A stretch of 64,000 nt of DNA, taken from Conoideocrella luteorostrata (Eukaryota; Ascomycota; Sordariomycetes; Hypocreales; Clavicipitaceae). The notes beneath the pieces were generated by a model. It worked only from the letters and a program-made list of their open reading frames with translations, made no database searches and was not told the origin of the DNA. The position numbers and the translations under genes are program-made. Of the stretch, positions 34,706 through 47,279 are shown piece by piece. Position 1 is the stretch's first letter, and each line of letters begins with the position of its first letter. Location of the stretch: the NCBI GenBank assembly GCA_032433595.1, contig JASWJB010000239.1, forward strand, positions 1 to 64,000, read 5' to 3'.

Positions 34706-36725
34706 GATGGGCGGTGGTGTGTTGTTAGATCGGCGCTGCGTTTGTGTCGATCGTGATCTAAGTGGAACTTTCTGTGCCGTGAGAACAAGAAAGAAAGGAG
34801 GTGGAAGTAGAAGTAGGAAGGTAGACAAGAAAGGTTGCCAGGGAGTGTTTTGTATTGTCTCCCAGTGAAGAATTGAAGGTTGGGTGTGTGATAGACAAGT
34901 GAGGATTGTTGTTGATGTTGTTATTGTGATGAGGATATCGAGAGAAAAATTCACGAGAATCGAAGAGACTGTTTGCCCTTTTTATGCTGTCCATGATTCC
35001 TTCCTTCGCCTTCATGAATACGTTCCTTCCATTCACCCACTTGTGCCGTGAGAAGCTTCTAGACCCGCCACAAAATGCGTGATTAAGTCTCTTTCTCTGC
35101 TCGGCGGACAATGCCGTGGCCTCTTCCACGGGGAGAGATGAAAAAAACTTCACTTTTCTCTCATCTTCCGCTTGCGCACCTGCATTACATCCAAGCTTCC
35201 ATACCCTCCATCCTACCATCCCGACCTTCCGCCATCCACGGGGACAAGAATAGCAAACGATCATGCAACGACGGCTCGGCACACTGTCAAAAACAAAAGT
35301 TCTGTATATTCTTTGGGGACCAATCATAGACAAAACTCTTCTCACCTTGCCACTTTAGTGTTGTATCCTCGGTCAAAGGTTTGTCTAGGCCATGCCACCA
35401 GTCACACCACGATTACGCGCAGATGTCTAGAAGGAGAAATTTTTTTCTTCCCTTCTGCAGGACATCGTGAACACAGCCGCTGGGCGAGGCAGGGAATAAA
35501 CCGGCAAACGCAGGTAAGGTTAGCTCTAGGGCCGGGTTGTGCATGCACAAAGGAGCCATTCCGTCCTGGTTCTCGGCTTGTCGGCCGTCTAGAGGATAGC
35601 GGCCAAGAACTGCAGGGTTGGCGATGGAACCCCGGCAGTAACTACGCAGTATAGCACAACAGCATCGATCGGATGCTCTGGATGTCTTGCATGTGGTTGA
35701 CTTTATTCGCGGGCAGGTAGCTAGGCCCCTGTGCCCTCTCCATACAATACAGCATCGCGCTGTGGCTGTTCTGCTGGTGTTACCTGCGATCCGCTGCTTG
35801 TCTGGTCTAGACGCATACATGTTGTATGTCACGATGCTTACCGAGCCCATCCTGCTCCTCCCGTTCCCTCGTCTCATCGTCCCATCGTCCCCTCGTCCCA
35901 TCGTCCCTGGTCAGACATCAACAGCCGTTGAAAGCCGTGCCGTGTCCGAACCCATCCTATGCAACCCATGGCCGGGCATCTGGAAAGGCGGAAAAAAAAA
36001 ATCTTCTGCATCTAGGATTCATTTTCATCATTGCACTTTTGTAATTGAGGCTTAGTACATTTAACACGCTCCGTACATACTGGATTCAATTACGCAAGAC
36101 TACGACCCTTGTGGTTAACATGACCGAAAATTGATGGATTTATCCTGCGCCAAGCCACCAAACGTATTGCGGAGATTTGACACGAGGTTGAACAATTCAT
36201 CTCGGTAGGATCCAGGCCTCCCGTCAATATTTCACTGCTGCTTTCATTAATGCAAATGTCACTTATTTTGTGCATAAAGACTGCGCAAGACTCTGCAACC
36301 CCTGTGGTCCCGCTGTGTGTTGATGACAGTGGACATGGCATCACGGGCTTGGCACTTACGAGAGAGCATAGCTTTCATTTGACCGACTACTCCAAAACTT
36401 CGGGCAATTATGCAGCCATTTACTGCGAATATTCAAAAGTTCGATTTCAATCAGATCCCAGTTATGCGCCGAATCCATCAACCGAATCTTTGTACATGCC
36501 AAGAATAGCCCCTTTTTGCCCGACTACCTGATCATCATCAAGATTCATCTCCATTGGCCATACATCGAGGCACCGAATACGCCATCCGAACTGTGTCGTG
36601 AGCTAAGCAAAGTCAAGAAGATTACAAATATGCAATAGACTGTTTTCAGCCATTTGCAGATGGCAAGTCACACTGATCACACACCCCTACAACCATAACC
36701 CAGTGTTATGTATCGCGCCTCCAAC
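34706..36725. other. Intergenic region upstream of the repeat-protein gene
   Basis: The first ~300 nt read as a CT-rich leader and promoter on the minus strand. A 9-10-nt tandem repeat (CGTCCCATC-like) sits at 35872-35910. The right part is the 3' flank of pacC. No gene is called; overlapping ORFs up to 195 codons have no domain features. Confidence 0.45.
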
Positions 36726-38773
36726 CTAAGAGCCGGGAACGGGAAGACGGGGGTACAATGAGGAACCACCATCCCGCAGGCTGATGGGCTGTCTCGGTGA
36801 ACTTCTGACATCCACATCCATTGCATCACCGTCCCGTCTGGAGTCCTCGGCTTCGTCGTCGGTGGAAAACTCTTTCCGCTCAAGCCGACCACGGACATAG
36901 TCTCGCAAGGTCTCAATAACACGCATATTCTCCACCCACCGGTCGTACTGCTCTTCGCGCTCCTTAGTAGCCTCACTAGTGTCTGACTCAGAGGATGGTG
37001 AGCCGATGGAGAGAGACGAATCGCCAGCCTTTGGTGTAGTTCGACCACTAGTCTCCTCGACAGGGAGGATCGGAGGGATTGTTCTGACCGCCGTTTGCAG
37101 CATGCCGCCAGAGTATCGACGGCGCTCACTGCTGTCGAAGCTGGGGCCAAGGGTAGCTGTGGTGGACTGACCAAACCCTTGGTTAACGGCGGGCAAGCTC
37201 GTCGGCAGGCTTGGGTACATGACAGACGAGGCTGTGGTGCTGTGGCGAGACTGAGGTGATAGTCCTGACGAGGCGGACGGGCTCGGCGAGTGACCGGATG
37301 TGTAGGACATGGAGCTCGATGGCGGCGTAACAGCGGGAGTCCCCGTTGACGAGATAGCCGTCAGAGGCGAGTGCATGCTAGCAGCAGAGACCGGGTGGTA
37401 GCCATCAGCCGACATGGGGAGTCCCGTGGGAGAACCACGCTGGAGGACAGTCGGTGATTGGCTATGTCGGTAGCCGCCAAAGCCGTTGTCGTTGTGAATA
37501 TGAACACCAGCAGTGGCATGGGTGGCATTTTCATAAATAGTGTCTTGCATCTGGCCCAGGAGATTGTCGAGGTGTACAAGATCCTTCTGTGAGCGAGCGT
37601 TCGGCATGGGCAAGTAATATTGCTGCGCAAGCGGATTTTGAGTCGGTGATGGGCCGCTGTGAACCATGGCAGGTGCTTGCTGAGGCATGTACTGTTCAGC
37701 ACCGTTCATGGGACCGCTGGGGATAGACAGTGATCCATGGAGAGGAAGCAGAGACCGGCCGATCTGCGCATACGAAGAAGGGTCGATATGACGACGCTTG
37801 GCACTGCCAAAGAAGTCGTCAACCATATCGTAGGCACGCTTGCGGTCGTAACCGCCTCCAGCAGCGGCAGCACCGTAGCCAATATTCTCAGCTCGGGGAG
37901 TGTTCATGGGAGGCTGGTTGAAGTACAAACCGTAGCCGGTTGATGGCTGTGGAGCGTAGTAGCCATGGTTTTGATGCGAAAACCCACCGCTTCGCATTTG
38001 GCCGTTGTGATCATAATAGCTTGGTCCTGGGAGCATTCTGTCAATATTTCAGGTCACACCATAGGTGAGAAAATGGGTACGGAGTACACACCCTTGGATC
38101 CCTGGGTCCTGTAGTTGTTCAGGTTTTGATCCTGGCCAGGACGAGACAGCACCGATTCGTCGGCGTGGGTCTGTGATATGCTCGTCAGCCTTATGCACGG
38201 TATTTGAGTCCGAGAATCATGTGAATTCGGCTCACCTTGACATGTTTCTTCAAATCTTGAGGCCGCTTGAAGCTCTTGCCACACATTTCACATTTGTGAG
38301 GCTTCAGAGGCACGTGGACCCTGATGTGAGAGGTGATGTGATCTCTCTTTACAGTGGTGGTCCGACAGGAGTTCCACTGGCAAGTGAGGCTGAGGTTGTT
38401 GGTGCTCTTGCGACCAACATGACGGTCACAAATATGTTCCTGGGAGGTCACATCAGTAAATGTCGAAACAATGAATGATAAGAACTAGCTGCATATTGAT
38501 ACACATGTACACGTCGTCTAGTATTTAGCAAGAGACATTTTTACAAGGTATATATGCTCCTATCCTGACGCAGCAGGCACTTACATAAAGAGCCTCTGGA
38601 TTGGCAAACTTCTGGTTGCAATGATTCCAACGGCAGGTCAAGTTGTCCTCGCCAGAACTGTGATGAGAAGCGATGGAAGTAGCGCTAGATGGAGCAGGCG
38701 TATTAGACTTGGAGTCGCTGCCGTTGCTCGAGGACGACGAGACCTGCGCCGCGTCGACAACGTGGGACGCCAT
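36726..38773 (-). CDS. pacC: pH-response transcription factor PacC/Rim101
   Basis: Four minus-strand exons, 38773-38585, 38439-38236, 38170-38092 and 38026-36726, give 590 residues. Three C2H2 fingers use C47/C52/H65/H70, C83/C88/H101/H105 and C113/C116/H129/H133, with the PacC-typical W in fingers 1 and 2 and finger 3 [17 protein letters not shown]. An NLS-like basic segment lies at about 220-237. Two YPxL motifs, YPSL (428-431) and YPRL (582-585), match the PalA (Alix/Rim20) docking sites used for alkaline-pH proteolytic activation. Long Ser/Pro/Gln linkers separate these. The exon 4 acceptor was chosen as CCCAG at 38027 because it keeps frame with a GTGTGT donor; a nearby alternative acceptor would require a weaker GTACTC donor. 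The upstream region is rich in PacC-type hexamers, suggesting autoregulation. Confidence 0.95.
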
Positions 38774-41700
38774 CTCGGAGTTTATGTAGGGCTGGGAACG
38801 GTCTGAAACAGATTTTCTTTAGGCTGTAAAAGGAAAGAACGATGGTGAGAGGATAAGTTGATGGGGTTCGCAGTTGCCCAAGTAGTTGCAAATGGGTTCC
38901 TGTGCAAGTTAACAAGCTGAAAAGGTCTTTTCTGTGAACGAGAATGAGTGATTGAGCGGTGATGTGTCTTTAAGAATGAAGCTTAGAGGAGGAGATGGCA
39001 GCTCTTCCCATGCTTCCGGGGGGTGCTGGCTCCCTTTACACTGTTACAGAAGTCTGGGCACACGAGAAAGGGCGAGCGGAAAGACTTGGCATTTCTTGGC
39101 ATTTGCACAAGGGTATCCGAGATGGAAGGTACTTGGTGCCTTTGGAGCTTTCCGCCCCGGAGAGGACAGGAAGGCTGTAGCAGCTAACGAAAGAACATGC
39201 AGCTAGTGGGCGGAGTGCGCAATGCCAAGACTGCCAAGGCTTGGCAAGTCTGGGCACTTGGCCCATCACCACTTTTTTCCAATTGGCAGCGGCCGCCACC
39301 TGGGGGCCCTGACGTTTTGCCCCCAAGGGTTTGATCAGTCGCACATCCCGGCAGACCCTCATCACACATCCATCAGACATTCATCAAACAGGCAGCTAGA
39401 TAAAGTGCACTGTGCGTACATTGAGATATAAGGTATTGTGCAATCAGTGTGGTATTACGAAACGCCGTCTTACGCTTGCTACGACACAGCATTTGCGCCG
39501 ATAGAGCGAGTCGGTGCCAATCAGGCTCAGGTCCAAACATTGTATTGCATTGCACGACGTACATCCAACACTATTATGGGATCATCGCAACTGAAGCATC
39601 ACATTGCAGAGCTTGCTGCGATTTCAGTTTTAATTACACAGCTGCACCTTGCGGACTAATTCGACTTCGCGCGACAGCCACGGGCCTGTAGAATCCCTAG
39701 GAGAGCTAACATACTTGGTGACGATGGGATGAGCAACATGCGATACTCAAGAAACACCCGATCGAACATGCATATAGAAGGCTGTCGGTTTCAGGTGCAA
39801 GATTACGGTAAATAGAAGCCAAGATCAGGCAATTGACCATGCCTTCTGTCGTACCTCCGGCTTCTGACAACACCATCAACTGCTTCTTCAGGCAGTCAGC
39901 CTCCAAACCCACGTTCTTGGTATCACCAGATGTCATCCCACGTTGACGTTAATAGCAACAAGAACATCGAGCGATTTTCCGGAAGGCTAACATAGCACGG
40001 AGTATGGCTCTGTGGAATAGACAGCAGCCAGTCGGGTGACAGAAAAGCCGCAATAGATCCAGAACAAGCATCCATGTATCCATTAGCCGGCCCCAAACTG
40101 ACCCCCAACCACCGTTCTCACCTACGCTATTAAGGCACTGGTTACATTGTATTGGATATGAACGGGTGTTCAAACGTGTTGCAGCGATGCTGCAGCCGGT
40201 TGACGATCAAGCATATGTGTAAGCCTGTTCGCATTCTTGGAACGACACGTCGAAACCGCCCACAAGAGACACAAATAAAGCCATCCGCCGGGCATTCCGC
40301 GGTCCTGCGAACTACCCAGCCCCTCGCATACGCAGGAACAAGTAGTATGGAAATTTCCGCCAACATCCTCTTCCGCTTCGGAATTTGATACCAACGGTCT
40401 TATTAATGGTGGAGCTGATGGGTCAACTTCTACGCTGTCCCATGCTAAGCATCGACAAGGAGAACCCGCGGCCGACTTTCTGTGCCTGGCACACACAGCG
40501 TACTCTGTTTTGTACAGTACTAGTACAACCAGGCGCAAGTGCCTACAACATGCCCGGCGATGGTTCATGTCCTTCTGACAGACAGCTGTTTTTAGTGGTG
40601 GTAGCTCCCACTCTTAGTCTTGCGCGTTGTGGCTCGGCTTATTTCTCAGCTTATTTCTCAGCACTTGACAGGGCGACAATGAGTTTGCTCCTTGTCGGCT
40701 GCTATAGTCACCACGGATAGCAAGCCAGGGCCTCCCGCTTCACCAATTGACACGTACAACTATGGGCTGCATGAATGGGGTAATGGAGTGCTCGAGTGAG
40801 CGCGTGGCGCATCAGTCGCTTCGGTAGTAGTATTGCCGTATCGCAGCTAGACCGCACCGCGCCGCCCGAATTCGGATGCTTCGGCTGAAGGACGAGTCGA
40901 TCAAGAGCAGAAAGCCCCTTCCTCGCCGAGGCGCCAACTATCGGGCTGGGTCTCCGAGGCCCGGGGACTGTAGAATAACTTTCACGATCTTTCCTCAAGC
41001 GTCAGGCAAATGAGAGAAACGTTGTGACTATAGATATCTCAAACTTCTCCAACGGCACATAGTAGCAATATCCCCAGGCAGCCAAGCAGACTCCGCAGAT
41101 AGAGCTGGCAGATGCAAATCGCCGAGCAATCTCAACCTAGATCGGTCATCACGACCAACAGTTTGCGCCAAGGTCTTGGCCTCTGGGGCCGAATGCGGCA
41201 GGTGGGCTGCTGAAGCTTGAGTGCAAACGGTCTGGACCGTTGATTTATCTAGTTATGGGTTGGCACGAGATCTGTCGTGTCGCCTATTGTCGTTTCAATT
41301 TCAATATTAAGCTCAGAGGCTAAGGGGGAGCCACATCCAGCCTCAGGTGAAGCGAAAAGTATATTGGACGTCACAGCGCGGTAAGCAAAGCATTCTTCTG
41401 GGCTTCGGTACAGTACGGAATACTCCATAAGGGGTATGCTGTACAATGCCCCCCCCCTCGTCAGACGCAAGACTGCCAAGCTTTCAACAGGGGTCCACGT
41501 GTTGTCGGCTGGGCTGCCCCCCATTCTGGGCATTCGAGAAGGACTAAAGCTTGGTACAGGATCCGCCGCCATATGCAACTTGCTCATGTCATCCCATGGC
41601 ATGGCTTGACCTACAAAGCTGAGTGGCTGAGTTAATTCTCTCTCAGGTCACCATGGCCCATCCCGGACAATGCTGGAACAACCCGAGCAGTGGGCTGCTT

Positions 41701-41795
41701 GGGCACAGCATTCCATGGCGAGGGATGTGACGGATACAGGACACAGCTGAGCCAATGCCGAGACACAACACGCTGAGTCGGTGGCTTTCCCAGAC
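38774..41795. other. Upstream region of pacC
   Basis: The promoter and leader of pacC occupy at least the first ~500 nt, including the GCCAAG cluster. No further gene is supported; ORFs of about 70-132 codons on both strands show nothing recognisable. Confidence 0.5.
39085..39262. promoter_or_regulatory. Cluster of six PacC-type GCCAAG hexamers
   Basis: CTTGGC at 39085, 39095, 39240 and 39257 and GCCAAG at 39224 and 39233, about 310-490 bp upstream of the pacC ATG. GCCARG is the established core site for PacC. The central sites at 39233 and 39240 form a near-palindrome. Binding is inferred from sequence. Confidence 0.6.
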
Positions 41796-41879
41796 GCCAA
41801 GGAAAACCAAGCCTATGCCAAGCTGTACAGCCCAGCCCAGGTCCGCAGACCCAGGTCCACATTGCCAAGCATTGCCAAG
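41796..41879. promoter_or_regulatory. Second cluster of GCCAAG hexamers
   Basis: GCCAAG occurs at 41796, 41817, 41864 and 41874, all in one orientation, the last two within a short direct repeat. No gene is recognised next to it, so its function is unclear. Confidence 0.35.
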
Positions 41880-44800
41880 ATCTCCGCGAGCTTAGCAAGC
41901 CTGGCATTAGCCTCGTAGGTACTCCGTACAGCCCGGAGAGAAGACCACACTAAAACAAAGTAGGTATTCGAAACTGGCTTGTGCTGTCACTACTGTCCGT
42001 ACTCCGTAAGTACGGTATTGCTCCAATTACTCTGAAGCTGTCATGGGTTCAACCGTCTGCCATAGACACCCCTGTCGCCAAGGTTCAGTGGATGACGACA
42101 ATCTGTCGGGCTGTGCAATTCTGATAAAGTTCCCTGTAGAAAATGGTAAGCTTGTGTGGACAAGCTTTCCGAGGCCAAGACATTGATCTGCAGGTATTGA
42201 TTGAACAGGTGCTACTCCGTACCTGGTGGCACAATAACTAACTACCATTCTGACCCGGTATGCTTTGGTGTTGACATACCACCTGCACGATAAGGGCAAT
42301 GGATACTGACGCCCAAAACTTTTTGACATCAGTCGAATAAATTTCGAGGTGCGTCGAGAGGAATTACAGTGCCGCGGCCACTGACAATAGCTGACGGCCC
42401 CAATCAACTGGTAATCCAGGAGTGAAGGGCCATTTCTAGCCTTCTGCAACTCTTGCGTACAGGTTTTATTTTGTCTACGACCAAGGTGTCGCAATCATTA
42501 TGTTTTCCAGTCTAAGACGTAAAGAAGAGGAGGGAGGAATAGAAAACAAGGTCAAAGGACCCCGAAGTTCTGAGACATGCGTCGTCAATTTTTGCTCAAT
42601 TCTACAACTTGACCGTAATACAACACAACACCATCCCTGCAGACGCTGCCCCCGGATTCCCAAGCGTCAGGCGTTCTTGTCATCCAAAAATCCAAGAATC
42701 CAAGACTCTATAACCCCAAGTTGCCCAGACTTCCAAGCCTGCCAAGCAAACGTGTGCGTACGCAAGCACAGGTTGAGCACCCCCCAAACTAGTATAATGT
42801 TCCGCAGTGGCTAACCAATGCGGCGCGTACACAATACGCGAAAACTCACGCACAACAGGCCGGTTCACATCATGCCATCTCCCAATGACAACGTGGGCAT
42901 AACTCCGTATTTGCCAGGCGTAGCTGATAAGAGTCGTAATAAGGAGAGAGGGTGGGGTAGGGTAGGTAGCTTTGAAGTGCCGCCACGTCCATGAGCTTCA
43001 ATCAACTCAGCATACGTTTCCATATGCTGCTGTCTTTGTATTATACACATCCTCGAGATTTTTGATTTTTTTTCATACGTGCCTGTTGTCTATCCACAAT
43101 GCAACCCAACCGACTATAGCTTAAATTTCACCTACAGCACCTCGGTAGGACTGAGGGCACGACGGTGGTCTCTGAAATACGACATTTCCCAGGCTTGGGA
43201 ACGTGTCCGGTCCGTCAAAGCCTCTCAACGTACGGTTTCATTCTCCAAACAAGATAGTATATATTAAGAATATCCACAAAGCTCAATGCTCACCACCAAA
43301 CTCCCATGTCGAAATGAATACGGTACCCAGCTACGATGACGACGTGACCACAGCAGGCTACATATCAGAAATGCCACGATAGCCACATCCCACAGACAGA
43401 ATGAATCGAATCAAAGCCAATCATGTACATCCTGTGCTTCAGTATCCAGCACATAAATATATTCTCAACGGGACTTGCTCAAACGTCTCAGTTTGCCCTG
43501 CTGTGTAACTAGCCACTACGTTACGGAGTACACCAACAATCCAATCCGTGCTATGTACACCTACGTGAACCAAACCCCCCTCCCTCTTGCTCCCCTCTTT
43601 CCATATCTTCTTTCTCTCATACTAGTGTGGATTACTCTTGCTTTGGATGTTCGTCTTGCCTAATTTTCTCAAGAAACATCACACCCGCAATGCAAGTTCG
43701 GAAAATGCCCAGCTGAATGAACACAAGTCGTTTACCATTTGGAGAGGACCGGTTAGTCCCTGGGTCTCAACACTCCCTGCTTGACCAATTGGTCTAGGCT
43801 GACTACCATGATATAAGAGAAATAAAATCGTATTGTGGACGGCGTTTTTTTAAGACCCTTAATTTCGTACACCACCGGAGTGAAATTGGTGGAAATGATT
43901 ATCTACGTGAGCCTACCCTACAGCACGCGAGCGGATGCAATATTTTCAATTGAGACAAAGATGTTGGGCGAGGAAGGCCATTTTGAGAGACAATGAAGAC
44001 AAGCACAAAGGAAAGCTATATACAACCCTTTTGCAGGGCAGATTTCAGTCGTGACTTCTCCGTAAAAAGTCCTCAAGCTTCATCTCTTTCATTATACCCT
44101 CCGAGTAATTAGCAAAATGTACATTCACATTAGTTCATCACATGCGAAATTAAGAAACAAATATTGAGACAGCCAGTGACCATAACTTCCATTGACTGCA
44201 AAAGCTCTTATGCGTCCAACGAAGCTCTTGGAAGCTATCTAATGTCCTGCCACCCCAAAAAATTTCTGATTGTTTTGGATATCCTTTGTGGTCCTGACCG
44301 ACTCCAGGTTGCGTCGCCGATTCCTTCCTCCTTTTCAATGCCATAACCATGTCCTGTTCTCCTGGTCTCAACCAGATTCATATATTTGTAGCTGAACATG
44401 AATGACATAAACCTCATCACCTCATCACCCAGATAACAGTGCGGTAATGCCGTCGTTTGTGTACCCCAAAATTTTCCATTTTGTGGTACCCGAATTAATA
44501 GTGGAGAGAGATGTCGTTTGCAAAACAAAAATAAGTGATATAAACTTCCAAAGCGCAATATTCATATTCCATCAAACTTGTGCTTTGTTTTCGATATGGG
44601 TAAGAATGAACATGCTGGTTGAATACTCCGCGTGCAGTGTTGAAAGCTGTAACTGTCGGAGCTCCTGAAAGTCGAGCGCAGGAGCTCAAATGTGTTTGAA
44701 AGTGTAAAGAAATACCGGAGACGAGGCGGTAGGAAATTAAAAGTGTACTTCCATCGGGCCCGTATTGGTCTAGCAGAAGTGTAGCCGCAAGTCCTTGGCA

Positions 44801-45173
44801 TTATCCTCGTGTTGGCGACGAATATGCCTTCCGGTTCGGATTACCTGGATCAACCACAGTAAACCTTGTTGGGCTGATTTTGTGCCAGCGCAAACCGCGC
44901 AAAAATTTAAAGGGTGAAGAACAAAACCCGCCAAATAGATATGTGTATAATAACGCGTGTCATCGTGATGGGAAGAGTAAAGTCATGTAGAGGGCGCCGC
45001 CTCTGGATTGGTTCTGACACGATTTCCCCTGGACAGTCCGCCTGCGAACTGGTCACCTGTGAACCAATTCATAACGGACACGGCCCAAGAAAGAAAAGAA
45101 AGAAAGAAAGAAAGAAAGAAAATCGAATCACAAGTCCCAACCTTGCTTAAACGCCATTGATATGCAATTGGTA
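41880..45173. other. Gene-poor block
   Basis: No convincing gene. TACGGAGTA-type 9-mers occur at 41920, 42000, 42213 and 43522. A (GAAA)n tract lies just 3' of stb3. ORFs up to 155 codons lack domain features. Confidence 0.45.
45088..45121. repeat. (GAAA)n microsatellite
   Basis: About eight GAAA units lie 50 nt downstream of the stb3 stop, probably in its 3' UTR. Confidence 0.85.
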
Positions 45174-46217
45174 TTACACAGAGCCAAGTCTGAGAAGAGC
45201 CTCGACAGCTTCCCGCTCCTGAGCATCCGATGCTCCAGCCAGCGTTGAAAGGTCGAGGTTTGTTGTTGGCTGAGGTGGTCGCGCCATTCCTGAACTAACC
45301 GAGAAAGGTCGCAAACCACCAACTGGAGCGAAGTTGGGCGATCGAAGAGTCCCGTCTGACTGGGCAGCCACCATATTGGGATATGATTCAGCTCGAAGGG
45401 CAGCGGCACCCATGGCAGCCCAATCCTCGTCATCCGTCACATCTTCCGGATCGTCATTCATGACAACATCGTCATCTGGTGCCTCGGAGCAAGAGGCCGA
45501 TGCTGAACCATCCAAGGACATCTTGTCGGCCTCCGTTTCCAGCAACATGTGGATGTCGTTATCGTCATGAGAGAACTGGAATGCATCCTCACCTAGCGAA
45601 TCCCTCGCTCCTCTTCCGCCTTTCATGGAGATGGGGATGCCGGAGCCGTACGAAGATGGCGGAGTGCCTTGACGATCACGGCTTGCCATACCACGTCGCC
45701 TCGCATCCCACCGTCCCCAACCCACCTTTTCGAATTCCACATCTCCATCCACGCCTCCTCCTTCTCCACGACCCTCCAACGCGCCCACAACCAGTCTCCG
45801 CGCCTTCGTCGGGGGGATGCCCGAGAATCCGGGCACCGACGTTGTCAAATAGCCCATGATGTGCCGTATGGCCAGAGGTCCATGATTCAACAGGATCTCT
45901 GGCAGGTGGTACTTGGCCAACATGACACCGGTGATTGCGCCTGCGGATTCAAGAGCAGCTGGAGACAGCGACCGCGCATGGCTGCTGGCGTTGTCCTGCA
46001 AGTCTAAGTCCGAGTCGATGGGTTCGAGCTTGGCCTTTTGCAGTTGCGCCTTTAAGCCATGAGCGGGCAACGCTGGCGATATGGAGTTTGGAGGAGTAGG
46101 GAGGGTATGAGATCGTGCCACAGTCGCCGGGTCGCTCCTTGCCGCTACAACAGCTAAGTTGTCTCGGCTCAAGGAGGCCTGGGGGATATCACGAGCAGCT
46201 GATGCCAGGGAAGCCAT
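45174..46217 (-). CDS. STB3: Stb3-like Sin3-binding repressor
   Basis: A single-exon 347-residue ORF. The start at 46217 (MASLASAARDIP) is preferred; an in-frame Met 21 codons upstream lacks conserved character. The Stb3 domain spans about residues 93-175, with the hallmark block LPEILLNHGPLAIRHIMGYL, then VPGFSGIPPTKARRLVVGALEG and the closing FEKVGWGRWDA. The rest is disordered: an N-terminal Pro/Ser/Thr region and a C-terminal acidic DDDVVMNDDPEDVTDDEDW stretch. Yeast Stb3 binds the RRPE element of ribosome-biogenesis promoters and recruits the Sin3-Rpd3 deacetylase under TORC1/Sch9 control. The same role is likely here but inferred. Neighbouring genes give no added hint. Confidence 0.9.
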   Translation of the reverse strand: MASLASAARDIPQASLSRDNLAVVAARSDPATVARSHTLPTPPNSISPALPAHGLKAQLQKAKLEPIDSDLDLQDNASSHARSLSPAALESAGAITGVMLAKYHLPEILLNHGPLAIRHIMGYLTTSVPGFSGIPPTKARRLVVGALEGRGEGGGVDGDVEFEKVGWGRWDARRRGMASRDRQGTPPSSYGSGIPISMKGGRGARDSLGEDAFQFSHDDNDIHMLLETEADKMSLDGSASASCSEAPDDDVVMNDDPEDVTDDEDWAAMGAAALRAESYPNMVAAQSDGTLRSPNFAPVGGLRPFSVSSGMARPPQPTTNLDLSTLAGASDAQEREAVEALLRLGSV

Positions 46218-46801
46218 GTTATCGACGTTTGTTGCGATTTGGACTTCAGAGCAGTGTCTATAGTTGACAACCAGAAACAAAACAGTTAGTACGACACTTT
46301 TGACATGTACTAATAAAGGTCAAGTATACGCTCTTGGGGGAAGAGGCGAGCCAGATCAACCCCGTCCGCGGCCAAGACGAGTGTGTTTGAGAATGGCGGC
46401 GTGGTGCGTGGTGCGTGGTGCTGCGGGTTTGAGTCACGAGTCGCGGTGCTCACAATGCGTGCAGCGCCAATAGCAGGCAGGAGCGACGTCGGGAGGGCCA
46501 AGGGGCGGAAGGGTAAACGGGCCAACAGGTACGTACCTGACGTATGAAAGCCGTAGGAGAAACGGGAACGGCTTTTGTCTGTCTTTCTGGCTGGACAAAA
46601 GTAAAAGGGGCGAAGCTGGCAGAGCTGACGTGATGGCCTTTGACTGTGACAAAAGACTCTCGATATAGATCGCGTAGTCGGTATTTGGTCTTTGTTTGAT
46701 GCTTTGAAGAGGAAGAAAGGAAAGGGAGGGAGACGCGAATGCGAAAGGGTGGACGGACAGAAGTAATGCGCATGAGTGTGCATGTCCGTCCATCCATCCT
46801 T

Positions 46802-46840
46802 CCATCCCTCCTAGCCATCCCTCCTAGCCATCCCTCCTAG
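46802..46840. repeat. Three tandem 13-nt units
   Basis: Three perfect CCATCCCTCCTAG copies follow a (CCAT)n stretch. Confidence 0.9.
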
Positions 46841-46950
46841 CCGTCCATTAAGCCAGCGTCCTTGACCCGGAACACAGCTCGCACTTGCTCTCGCTCAGCG
46901 CGCGTGTTCTGGAAAGAGCGAAAACCCAGCCAACAACAGGCTTGGAACCA

Positions 46951-46970
46951 GGCAGGCAGGCAGGCAGGCA
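46951..46970. repeat. (GGCA)n microsatellite
   Basis: Five perfect GGCA units. Confidence 0.9.
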
Positions 46971-47195
46971 CTGGCAAGGAACGACAGACACCGGGTGAAG
47001 AGGTACTGAGCCCTGAGTACTGGGTACCTTCCCTGCCATAGTCTGTCACAGAGGCTGCTACACGTTGCACTGCTGACTGCCTCCATCTCGGCAAGTACCT
47101 CTACGTCTGAGATCCAAGTGTCCAGATACCTCTAGCACAAGTACTGAGTTGGGGAGCAACCAAGCCATTGGGCGACCAGCTGGCTCACTGACACC

Positions 47196-47212
47196 GGGGG
47201 GGGGGGGGGGGG
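47196..47212. repeat. 17-nt poly-G run
   Basis: Seventeen consecutive G residues. Long G runs are uncommon in fungal nuclear DNA and are also a frequent place for assembly length error. Confidence 0.9.
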
Positions 47213-47251
47213 CCTGTTGTCGCCGTCGTGAGGGAACGGGAAGCCAGCCAT

Positions 47252-47279
47252 CCAGCCCAGCCCAGCCCAGCCCAGCCCA
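47252..47279. repeat. (CCCAG)n microsatellite
   Basis: About five CCCAG units lie 40 nt after the poly-G run. Confidence 0.85.

Noticed and set aside
33912..34868. 318-codon plus-strand ORF opposite the repeat protein
   Set aside because: It is a mirror frame kept open by the 33-nt repeats; the minus strand has the signal peptide, the paired cysteine domains and synonymous variation.
38027..38091. Alternative pacC exon 4 start at the ATG of MLPG
   Set aside because: It would require a weak GTACTC donor to keep frame; the CCCAG acceptor works with the GTGTGT donor and fits my memory of related PacC sequences.
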